From: an uncultured Alistipes sp.
Lineage (GTDB): Bacteria > Bacteroidota > Bacteroidia > Bacteroidales > Rikenellaceae
Length of the DNA: 50,366 bases
Assembly: GCA_949285535.1 (NCBI GenBank)
Contig: CASDZP010000007.1
Location: forward strand, 1-50,366
Reading direction: 5' to 3'
A program made the translations under genes and the position numbers. The notes beneath the pieces were generated by a model that saw only the letters and a list, made by a program, of their open reading frames with translations, was not told the origin of the DNA and ran no database searches. Below, piece after piece: positions 43,299-50,366 of the stretch; the stretch's first letter is position 1; every line of letters begins with the position of its first letter.

Positions 43299-43338
43299 TT
43301 TTGCGTAATATTTTTTCGCCATTCATTAAACCGAACCG

Positions 43339-43770
43339 ATGAAAATACTTATCATAAACGGTCCAAATCTCAATCTGCTCGGTAAACGTGAGCCTGAGAT
43401 ATACGGAAACAAAGGCTTTGACGCCTATTACGAGTCGCTGAAGAAAATTTATGACGACGTCGAGTTCGACTATTGCCAGTCCAATGTCGAGGGATTCATC
43501 ATAGACGCGCTTCATGCCGTCGACGGAAAATATGACGGCGTGGTGCTTAATGCGGGCGGATATACACACACCTCTGTCGCTCTCGCTGACGCGATAGGGG
43601 GTATTGATGTTCCCGTAGTGGAGGTACATATCTCGTGCATACTTGCGCGCGAGGAGTTTCGTCATAAATCGCTTATCGCTCCCAAATGCGCTGGGTCGAT
43701 AATGGGATTCGGTCTTGACTCCTATCGTCTCGGTGTCGAGGCGTTGAGGATAAAGTTCTCGGAACGTTAG
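43339..43770 (+). CDS. aroQ: 3-dehydroquinate dehydratase, type II
   Basis: Third step of the shikimate pathway. 143 aa, normal for the dodecameric type II enzyme. Motifs: INGPNLNLLGKREPEIYG with the active-site loop Arg and Tyr, VLNAGGYTHTSVALADA, and VEVHISCILAREEFRHKS. The position usually occupied by Asn in the HISN motif is Cys here. It precedes pyk by 81 bp, an aroQ-pyk order I recall from other Bacteroidales. Confidence 0.96.
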   Translation: MKILIINGPNLNLLGKREPEIYGNKGFDAYYESLKKIYDDVEFDYCQSNVEGFIIDALHAVDGKYDGVVLNAGGYTHTSVALADAIGGIDVPVVEVHISCILAREEFRHKSLIAPKCAGSIMGFGLDSYRLGVEALRIKFSER

Positions 43771-43851
43771 CGGTTGAATGAAAGAGTGTCTCTGTCAGCC
43801 TGTCTCGATTGCTGCGGTGACGCTCTCAATGGTAAAGACAAGTTTTTAAAT

Positions 43852-45318
43852 ATGGATAAAAGACGAACAAAGATTGTGGCGACCGTTTCAGATCGTCGTT
43901 GCGATGTGGAATTTATCGCTTCGCTCTATGAGGCGGGTGTCAATGTGGTGCGCATAAATTCGGCGCATGCCGACATCGAAGGCGCCACTCGCATCGTGGA
44001 GAATACCCGAAAGGTGTCCGACTCGATAGCGATACTCATCGACACAAAAGGTCCCGAAATCAGAACATCACGTGTCGCCGATTCAGGCATAACGGTGTCG
44101 AAAGGCGACATAATATGTGTCAAAGGCGGAGACAAGGAACAGATAAGCTCACGTGAGACCATATATGTGACAGACCATGCGATAGCGGACGACGTTCCCG
44201 TGGGCGCGTCTATTCTCATAGATGACGGTGAACTCGAACTCGTCGTAATATCACGTGAAAACGATACTCTTGTGGCACGTGTCGAGAACGACGGCATAAT
44301 CAAGAGTTTCAAGAGCGTGAATGTGCCCGATGTGCCTATCTCGCTCCCCTCCATAACGGAACGTGACGAGAAATTTATCGTCTGGGCTATCGAGAACGAC
44401 CTCGACTTTATCGCCCACTCTTTTGTCAGAAGCAGTGAAGATGTGCTCGCCGTACAGAAGATAATAGACAAGTACAACAGCCATATAAAAATTATCTCGA
44501 AGATTGAGAATCAGGAGGGTGTCGATAACATCGACAGCATACTCGAATACACATACGGCGTCATGATTGCCCGTGGCGATTTGGGCGTGGAGATTCCTTC
44601 GGAGAAGATTCCTATCATCCAGCGTACATTGATAAAGAAGTGCGTTGAGAGCAAAAAGCCCGTTATAGTGGCTACACAGATGCTTCAGAGCATGATTTCG
44701 AATCCGAGAGCCACCAGAGCCGAGATAAGCGACATCGCCAACGCAATCTATCAGCGTGCCGACGCAATAATGCTCAGTGGCGAGACGGCGAACGGTCAAT
44801 ACCCCGTTGAGGCTGTCAGGACAATGGTGCGTGTCGCGTTGCAGGTCGAGAGCGACACCTATACGATAGAGAATGTCAACATGACCAGCGTCAACAACGA
44901 GATAACGGCACAGCTCGCGCGCTCCGCCGTCAGAGCCTGTCTGAATCTCCCCGTAAAAGCCGTTGTCATAGACACGCTTTCGGGTCGTACGGGTCGCTAT
45001 CTGTCCGCCTTCAGGGGCAGCAAGGTTGTCTATGCCGTATGTTACCGCAAACACGTGATGCGTGAGATGGCTCTCTCTTACGGTATATATCCTTATTATC
45101 ACGAGCCGCTCAGATTCCACCACAACTTCATGTTCAACATCCTCACACAGCTCAAAAACGACGGCAAACTGACGGGTGAAGACCTGATTGTGGTTGTCGG
45201 CGGTGACTTCGGCGCGGCAAAAGGCGCCTCTTTCATGGAGATAGGCTCCGTTGAAAACCTTATCTCCAAGTCTGCTCCCGACCAGATGACAAAGTTCATA
45301 GAACAGGATAACAAATAG
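43852..45318 (+). CDS. pyk: Pyruvate kinase
   Basis: Last step of glycolysis, making ATP and pyruvate. 488 aa. Motifs: TKIVATVSDRR, VNVVRINSAHA, LIDTKGPEIRTS, DDGELEL, SKIENQEGVDNIDSIL, GVMIARGDLGVEIP, KKPVIVATQML and the LSGETANGQYPVEAV region. The ATG at 43852 fits the family start (MDKRRTKIVAT); a TTG 26 codons upstream is rejected. The nucleoside phosphorylase gene follows after 14 bp. Confidence 0.97.
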   Translation: MDKRRTKIVATVSDRRCDVEFIASLYEAGVNVVRINSAHADIEGATRIVENTRKVSDSIAILIDTKGPEIRTSRVADSGITVSKGDIICVKGGDKEQISSRETIYVTDHAIADDVPVGASILIDDGELELVVISRENDTLVARVENDGIIKSFKSVNVPDVPISLPSITERDEKFIVWAIENDLDFIAHSFVRSSEDVLAVQKIIDKYNSHIKIISKIENQEGVDNIDSILEYTYGVMIARGDLGVEIPSEKIPIIQRTLIKKCVESKKPVIVATQMLQSMISNPRATRAEISDIANAIYQRADAIMLSGETANGQYPVEAVRTMVRVALQVESDTYTIENVNMTSVNNEITAQLARSAVRACLNLPVKAVVIDTLSGRTGRYLSAFRGSKVVYAVCYRKHVMREMALSYGIYPYYHEPLRFHHNFMFNILTQLKNDGKLTGEDLIVVVGGDFGAAKGASFMEIGSVENLISKSAPDQMTKFIEQDNK

Positions 45319-45332
45319 AAAAAACAAAAGAC

Positions 45333-46202
45333 ATGAAACCTATACCTGCATCCGACTTGATGATAAACCCCGACGGGTCGATATTTCATCTTCACATGCG
45401 TCCCGAAGAGCTCGCCGGAAAGGTGATTCTCGTGGGCGACCCCGGACGTGTCGATATGGTGGCGTCGCATTTCGATACAATCGACCACCAAGGTTCAAAC
45501 CGTGAGTTCGTATGGAGAACAGGCAGAATCGGCAGCGAACGCATAACCGTGCTTTCGACGGGTATCGGTCCCGACAACATAGATATTGTGATGAACGAGC
45601 TCGACGCTCTCGTGAATGTCGATTTCGAAACCCGAATGGTGCGATATGACCGTACCGCTCTCACCATATTGAGACTCGGTACTTCTGGCGCGGTACAGCC
45701 CGACATACCGTTGGGATCGTTCGTCGCCTCGTCGGTGACTCTCGGTATAGACTCGTTGGCGAGATTCTATAAGGGTACGACCGCCGTATGTGACGACGCG
45801 CTCGAAGAGAGCTTTGTGAAACACATGGAGTGGCCCGCGAACCTGTCACGCCCATACGCTCTTGAGGCGCCGATGTTGCTCAGACGACGTTTTGCCGATA
45901 TGGCGATAGACGGATTCACAATCTCGGCTCCCGGATTCTATGCCCCGCAGGGTCGCGTGATGACGCTCGAACCGCAGATTGACAATTTTGTGGAGAAGGT
46001 GGAGAATTTCGAGTATAAGGGTCGAAAGGTTACCAACATAGAGATGGAGAGCGCGCCTATGGCTCTGCTCTCGGCTCTTATGGGACACCAGTGGCTGACT
46101 ATATGTCTCATTGTGGCTCAGCGACATGACCTTAAATCGGATGTCTCATATAAAGAGGGCATGGAACGACTCGTATCGTCGGCGCTCGAACGTTTCATCT
46201 GA
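45333..46202 (+). CDS. Nucleoside phosphorylase (uridine phosphorylase-like)
   Basis: 289 aa member of the purine/uridine phosphorylase superfamily. The phosphate-binding strand VILVGDPGRVDMVASHF, the LSTGIGPDNIDIVMNEL motif, ILRLGTSGAVQPDIPLGSFV and the nucleoside-binding NIEMESAPMALLSALMG are present. The base specificity cannot be told from the motifs. It is 14 bp downstream of pyk and probably on the same transcript. Confidence 0.9.
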   Translation: MKPIPASDLMINPDGSIFHLHMRPEELAGKVILVGDPGRVDMVASHFDTIDHQGSNREFVWRTGRIGSERITVLSTGIGPDNIDIVMNELDALVNVDFETRMVRYDRTALTILRLGTSGAVQPDIPLGSFVASSVTLGIDSLARFYKGTTAVCDDALEESFVKHMEWPANLSRPYALEAPMLLRRRFADMAIDGFTISAPGFYAPQGRVMTLEPQIDNFVEKVENFEYKGRKVTNIEMESAPMALLSALMGHQWLTICLIVAQRHDLKSDVSYKEGMERLVSSALERFI

Positions 46203-46211
46203 TACGGTAAT

Positions 46212-46242
46212 TTTGCAGGATGACGAAAAAATGTTACCTTTG
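46212..46242 (+). promoter_or_regulatory. Promoter of dnaN
   Basis: TTTG at 46212-46215, a 19-base spacer, TACCTTTG at 46235-46242, 20 bases before the ATG. Confidence 0.8.
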
Positions 46243-46262
46243 AGGATTAAAAAATTTAAGAT

Positions 46263-47390
46263 ATGAATTTTACGATTTCAAGCTCGGCGCTTCTGTCGCT
46301 GCTTCAGAACACGGGAAAAGTAATACCGCCCAAAGCCACCATACCTATTCTCGACTATTTCCTATTCAGCCTCGAAGACGGTAAGCTCTCTGTTACGGCG
46401 ACCGACCTTGAGACAACGATGATTTCAGAGATTCGTGTCGATACGGTTGAAGAAGAGGGTGTCGTGGCGATAACCTCACGCCTTATAATAGACGCTCTCA
46501 AAGAGCTGTCGGACCAGCCTGTCACCATATTTGTCGATAAATCGACTTACGAGGTGATTCTCTCATGGCGTACGGGTCGTATCTCCATACCCGGTCTCGG
46601 CGGAACAGGATATCCCGAATTGCCGAGCCTGCATACCGAACATCAGAAAATAACACTCCCCGCTGACGCGCTGCTCAACGGAGTGTCAAAAACAATATTC
46701 GCGACAGGCGAAGGCGAGCTTCATCCCGTGATGAACGGTATCTATTTCGATATAGCCGAAGATTCGATAACATTTGTTGCTACCGACGCCTTTAAACTGG
46801 CGAAGATAACGATGCGTCACAATACCGGCGCGTCAGGTGCCGCCTCTTTCGTGCTTCCCAAAAAGCCCGCGCTTCTGTTGCGCAACCTTCTGGCAAAAGA
46901 GAGCGAGGATGTAAGCATCGAATTTGATTCGAGAAACATCGTCTTCACATTGAGCGGTTACAAACTCATCACGCGTGCGATAGAGGGCAGATACCCCAAC
47001 TATAACAGCGTGATACCCACAAACAACAGCAACAAGGTTATCGTTGACCGTCTCGCCTTTTTGGGCAGCATCAGACGTGTGTCTGTCTGCTCGTCAGCCT
47101 CTAACAGTCTTGTGAAATTCACTATCGACAAGGGACACATGGTCGTAGCCGCGCAGGACGCCGACTTCTCTGTCTCTGCGGAAGACACGATAGAGTGCAA
47201 CTATGACGGTACACCCCTTACGATAGGGTTCAAATATACCATTCTCGTTGAGATGCTCTCGAACATATCGGCAAAAGAGGTCTCTTTCGAACTTGCAGAC
47301 TCTACACGTCCCGGTCTTGTCATTCCCGCCGGAGAGACAGACGAGTTCGAGGGTGAAATGGTCATGCTGCTCATGCCCATATTGAGCTAA
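46263..47390 (+). CDS. dnaN: DNA polymerase III sliding clamp (beta subunit)
   Basis: 375 aa, three clamp domains. The N-terminus MNFTISSSALLSLLQNTGKV and the repeated LSVTATDLETTM-type and FVATDAFKLAKI motifs are typical. The C-terminus ends EGEMVMLLMPILS, matching the conserved MPM-R/L tail with small changes. It tethers polymerases to DNA. It heads a set with a DnaQ-like exonuclease 18 bp downstream, so the two may be co-expressed. Confidence 0.97.
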   Translation: MNFTISSSALLSLLQNTGKVIPPKATIPILDYFLFSLEDGKLSVTATDLETTMISEIRVDTVEEEGVVAITSRLIIDALKELSDQPVTIFVDKSTYEVILSWRTGRISIPGLGGTGYPELPSLHTEHQKITLPADALLNGVSKTIFATGEGELHPVMNGIYFDIAEDSITFVATDAFKLAKITMRHNTGASGAASFVLPKKPALLLRNLLAKESEDVSIEFDSRNIVFTLSGYKLITRAIEGRYPNYNSVIPTNNSNKVIVDRLAFLGSIRRVSVCSSASNSLVKFTIDKGHMVVAAQDADFSVSAEDTIECNYDGTPLTIGFKYTILVEMLSNISAKEVSFELADSTRPGLVIPAGETDEFEGEMVMLLMPILS

Positions 47391-47408
47391 GACTAAAAAA
47401 TTGACACG

Positions 47409-48179
47409 ATGGAGATAGCCATAAAAAATCCGTTGATATTCTTCGATTTGGAGACAACTGGAACGAATATCGCCAAAGACAGAATCGTGGAGATATCCAT
47501 GATAAAACTGCCTCTTAAAGGAGAGAAAATCGTTAAGACACGACGGATAAACCCCGAGATGCACATCCCCGAGGAGGCTACCGCCGTCCATCATATCAGT
47601 GACGAAGATGTGAAAAACGAGCCCACGTTTCGCGAGATAGCAAAATCACTTGCTGCATTTATGGAGGGATGCGACATCGCGGGCTTCAATTCCAACAAAT
47701 TCGACGTTCCGATGCTTGCCGAGGAGTTTATCAGGGCGGGTGTCGATGTCGATTTCTCGTCGCGCAAGTTCATAGATGTGCAGACCATCTTCCATAAGAT
47801 GGAACAGAGGACGCTCTCGGCTGCATATCGCTTCTATTGCGACAAAGACCTTGAACAGGCCCACTCCGCAGCCGCCGATACAATGGCCACTTATGAGGTA
47901 CTGAAGGCACAACTCGACAGGTATAGCGATGTGCTCGAAAACGATGTCGATTTTCTGTCGAAATTCAGCACCCAAAACCGTAATGTCGATTTCGCAGGTC
48001 GAATCGTCTATAACGACAAGGGTGAGGAGGTTTTCAACTTCGGCAAACATAAGGGTGTGAGCGTAGAGGAGGTTTTCAGAAAAGAGCCTACATATTACAG
48101 CTGGATAATGAACGGCGATTTTCCTGAATATACGAAGAGAGTAATTACAAAAATAAAGTTAAGAGGGGGAGTTAAGTAA
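47409..48179 (+). CDS. DnaQ-like 3'-5' exonuclease
   Basis: 256 aa DEDDh-type exonuclease. ExoI is FFDLETTGTN, ExoII is AGFNSNKFDVPMLAEEF, and ExoIII is AHSAAADTMATYEVL with catalytic His and Asp. A C-terminal region (about 195-250) has NFGKHKGVSVEEVF and WIMNGDFPEYTK, the short DUF3820-like module often fused to such exonucleases. It may be the proofreading epsilon-type subunit or a repair exonuclease. Downstream of dnaN by 18 bp. Confidence 0.92.
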   Translation: MEIAIKNPLIFFDLETTGTNIAKDRIVEISMIKLPLKGEKIVKTRRINPEMHIPEEATAVHHISDEDVKNEPTFREIAKSLAAFMEGCDIAGFNSNKFDVPMLAEEFIRAGVDVDFSSRKFIDVQTIFHKMEQRTLSAAYRFYCDKDLEQAHSAAADTMATYEVLKAQLDRYSDVLENDVDFLSKFSTQNRNVDFAGRIVYNDKGEEVFNFGKHKGVSVEEVFRKEPTYYSWIMNGDFPEYTKRVITKIKLRGGVK

Positions 48180-48218
48180 AAGCAGTTTTTCCGCTCCTGT
48201 TCAAGAAAAGCGAAACCC

Positions 48219-49934
48219 ATGAAGAGATTGTTTCTTGTAATGTCGCTTCTTTTGACTGTCCCGTCGTATGCTGGGGTATATAATTATAGTGCAGACGATG
48301 CGGAGGTCTATGACGCGTCCGACCGCGACAAACGTCGCAAACGCAGGGATTACATAACACACGTGGTTGGCATAGGTGAGACCGTCTATTCCATCCTTGT
48401 ACGTTACGGATTGCCGCTCAACGTGTTGCGGGTAGATAATGACGAAATAACCGATGATTTGCAGCTTAAACCAGGTCAGACATTGTTTATAAACAAGTCT
48501 GCCATGGGTAGCGCCACCGAGTCGCAGATTGCCACCCAGGTCAACGCAGCCGTTCAGCCAAAAGAGCCCGAGAAAGAACCCGTTGTTACGGAAGAGGTGA
48601 AAAAGGATGTGGCACAGGACGACTCCGTGACAACAAGCGGGGAGGTGATTCTTGTCGATAGAAACGGATTTGTTCATCACACCGTTTCAGAAGGCGAAAC
48701 CCTTTTCTGGATAGGTCGTACCTACGATGTGCCCGTGCCTGTGATTAGAGAAAAGAACGCCGACAAGCTTACCGACGGACTGATAATAGGCACCACGCTC
48801 ATGATTCCGTTGGACAGAGCCGTGATAGAGTCAGGACAAATATACGGACGTCCGATAAGAGTGATGGACGGCGATTTCGAAAAATATGAGGGTGTACGTC
48901 CGGCAAAAAATTTCGGTGTAGGTCTTCAGCCGGTCAATGTGGCCATGTTGTTGCCCATGACGGTCGATGGTATTCCTCAGAAACAGTTCTCCGAGTTTTA
49001 TCAGGGTGCGCTCGTTGCGCTCGATTCTATAAAGAGAGAGGGAGTGTCTGTAAATCTGACTCTTTATGACACCAAACGCGACAGTTCGGAGGTTTATCGA
49101 ATCGTATCGTCAGGAGAGATTGCCGATGTCGATTTGATAATCGGTCCCGTATATGACGATATGTTCCCCATTGTTGCGGATTATGCCCGTGCGAGAAAAA
49201 TACCCGTCGTTTCGCCTCTCGGTGATGTCGATTGCGATGACAATCCTTATGTCTTCCAGATGAAAGCCGATGAAGAGTATCATTACGACAAACTCGACGC
49301 ATTGGTGAGCGGCAAGCATATCGTTGTCATGACTACCGGAGACGATGATGAAGATTTCATAAATTACATAAAGAGTCGTTCATCGGATGTCAGACTGGTG
49401 GCGTTCAACAGAACTGCAAAACCAGATGTTCTGCTTCCTTACATGCCTTACGGAAAGGAGACGCTCTTCATTGTGGCGGCAAATTCTCGTGTCATGGCAG
49501 ACCAGGTTGTTTCAAAACTCGTCGGACTCAGGTCGTTGACGGCGGGTCGCAGAGACATGAGTGTCGTGGCATCGTCGAAGATTGCCAGAATGGATATAGA
49601 CCCATTGGCATTGTTTAAACTGGGTATAAGCTATGTGACAACTTATCACATAGACCGTTCAGACTATCTGGTGCGTAAGTTCGACGGTAATTACATCCGC
49701 CTGTTCGGTAACCTTCCTTCGCTTTATGCCTATAAAGGTTATGACATAACGATGTTCTTCCTCGGGACAATGGTTGAGATGGGTTCTGATTTCAGAGATT
49801 ACATGGACAACTATTATACCACCATACTCCGAAGCCGTTATAAGATAAAACAGCTTAAACCGGACGGAAAATTCGTGAATAAAGAGTGGATTTTGGTTAC
49901 ATACGATACGGATTACAGTATAGACGTTGAATAA
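48219..49934 (+). CDS. LysM protein with periplasmic-binding-protein domain
   Basis: 571 aa. The signal peptide ends near residue 18 (PSYA). Two LysM modules lie at about 45-92 (VVGIGETVYSILVRYGLP) and 150-197 (HTVSEGETLFWIGRTYDVP), joined by an acidic Pro/Glu/Val linker. The rest (about 235-565) resembles a type I periplasmic binding domain (VAMLLPMTVDG, FYQGALVALDSI, DLIIGPVYDD, IPVVSPLG). It probably anchors to peptidoglycan and senses or scaffolds, like LpoA-type factors; the ligand is unknown. It follows the exonuclease by 39 bp. Confidence 0.85.
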   Translation: MKRLFLVMSLLLTVPSYAGVYNYSADDAEVYDASDRDKRRKRRDYITHVVGIGETVYSILVRYGLPLNVLRVDNDEITDDLQLKPGQTLFINKSAMGSATESQIATQVNAAVQPKEPEKEPVVTEEVKKDVAQDDSVTTSGEVILVDRNGFVHHTVSEGETLFWIGRTYDVPVPVIREKNADKLTDGLIIGTTLMIPLDRAVIESGQIYGRPIRVMDGDFEKYEGVRPAKNFGVGLQPVNVAMLLPMTVDGIPQKQFSEFYQGALVALDSIKREGVSVNLTLYDTKRDSSEVYRIVSSGEIADVDLIIGPVYDDMFPIVADYARARKIPVVSPLGDVDCDDNPYVFQMKADEEYHYDKLDALVSGKHIVVMTTGDDDEDFINYIKSRSSDVRLVAFNRTAKPDVLLPYMPYGKETLFIVAANSRVMADQVVSKLVGLRSLTAGRRDMSVVASSKIARMDIDPLALFKLGISYVTTYHIDRSDYLVRKFDGNYIRLFGNLPSLYAYKGYDITMFFLGTMVEMGSDFRDYMDNYYTTILRSRYKIKQLKPDGKFVNKEWILVTYDTDYSIDVE

Positions 49935-49960
49935 TCTGTTTTGTGTAAAATCAACCATTT

Positions 49961-49996
49961 AATCACCCCTTACGTAATGTGAGGGGTGTTTTGTTT
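49961..49996 (+). terminator. Terminator of the LysM gene
   Basis: Stem CACCCCTTAC / GTGAGGGGTG (one wobble) with a short loop, then TTTTGTTTTTT. Confidence 0.85.
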
Positions 49997-50084
49997 TTTA
50001 CGATTATTATTACATGTACTATCGCTTATTGTTACATCCGTCATATTTGATTAATGAGCGAGAAGGAGTAGGGTAGGAGAAGGC

Positions 50085-50224
50085 GAGGCGAGTGCGTTAA
50101 AGATACCGACTTCGTAAAAGATAATGAGCCAAATGAGGGTGACATGGTCAAAAGGGGCTGTGCCCCCTCGTTTTGGTTACTTTGTCGAGGGACAAAGTAA
50201 CTCCCTCGGAGAGCCCTCGGAGAG
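50085..50224 (+). repeat. 140-bp class intergenic element, copy 4
   Basis: It starts at GAGGCGA, followed by ACCGACTTCG, AATGAGCC, the GGGGCTGTGCCCC hairpin (50154-50166), the perfect 11-bp hairpin at about 50175-50200 and a tail of two tandem CCCTCGGAGAG units. The inverted repeat starts 8 bases later. Confidence 0.88.
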
Positions 50225-50232
50225 TTCTTCCC

Positions 50233-50366
50233 AAATATCGAGAACTTCTCTTTATAAGATAACGATACTGTTATTTCAAATAAAAAAGCCTGTATAAACG
50301 ATATACTGGCTTTTTTTATTTGAAATAACAGTATCGTTATCTTATAAAGAGAAGTTCTCGATATTT
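50233..50366. repeat. Long inverted repeat at the window end
   Basis: Arms 50233-50290 and 50308-50366 pair over about 58 bp with one extra T in the right arm. The centre also pairs (GCC-t-GTATA, aacga, TATAC-t-GGC). T-runs flank the core, so it could end transcription in both directions. The right arm is expected to be the end of the next gene, outside the window. Since it ends exactly with the window, an assembly effect at a palindrome cannot be excluded. Confidence 0.8.

Noticed and set aside
42242..43338. TPP riboswitch before thiL-thiD
   Set aside because: The leader is only about 20 bases and lacks the conserved TPP aptamer motifs.
44251..45327. Long minus-strand open frame opposite pyk
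   Set aside because: Antisense of the conserved pyruvate kinase gene, a by-product of codon use; no domain is recognised.

Overview
The window looks like a chromosomal segment of a Bacteroidales bacterium. The evidence is the gene content (diaminopimelate dehydrogenase, PspC/PadR module, DUF4270 lipoprotein, FadL-like and Omp85-like outer membrane proteins, short starch-synthase-like protein) and repeated promoters of the Bacteroidetes type, TTTG-N18-20-TAnnTTTG. Shine-Dalgarno sequences are largely absent. No prophage, conjugative element, CRISPR array or transposase gene was seen. Genus-level placement is not possible from sequence reading alone.

Layout: 0.2-5.1 kb, minus-strand uvrA, a lytic transglycosylase lipoprotein and a nitrilase-family amidase. 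5.4-7.8 kb, plus-strand CvfB-like S1 protein and purA. 8.1-10.8 kb, minus-strand PspC-PadR-PspC envelope-stress-like cluster. 11.1-14.7 kb, ruvB, a conserved helical protein, tRNA-Asp and ogt. 14.7-17.4 kb, a degenerate GH30-like lipoprotein and an AlkD-like repair gene among several tandem repeat arrays. 17.4-19.6 kb, kdsA and rarA. 19.9-24.9 kb, a phosphodiesterase with an Omp85-like protein, DUF2461, a small GNAT protein and ddh. 25.1-29.0 kb, ispF-queD-polA. 29.2-36.7 kb, a WY-rich lipoprotein, FadL-like protein, GT5-like protein, DUF4270 lipoprotein and topA. 37.0-39.5 kb, lrgAB and glyA. 40.0-49.9 kb, acyl-ACP thioesterase, thiL-thiD-divIC, aroQ-pyk-nucleoside phosphorylase, and dnaN-exonuclease-LysM protein. 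DNA repair and replication are strongly represented (uvrA, ruvB, ogt, alkD-like, rarA, polA, topA, dnaN).

The most unusual feature is a family of about 140-bp intergenic elements with four copies (175-338, 17289-17429 on the minus strand, 39764-39904, 50085-50224). Each has a conserved GC-rich hairpin, an 11-bp-stem hairpin and a short repeated tail. In all four, the tail end of the element runs into a long inverted repeat (arms about 60-120 bp) whose far arm, in the three cases that can be checked, is the end of an adjacent gene: the 3' end of uvrA, the 3' end of the AlkD-like gene, and the promoter plus 5' end of the thioesterase gene. The near arm is therefore an inverted, partly diverged copy of unique host sequence. 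The fixed order and orientation, element then inverted copy then gene, suggest an undescribed process that links this element to fold-back duplication of neighbouring DNA.
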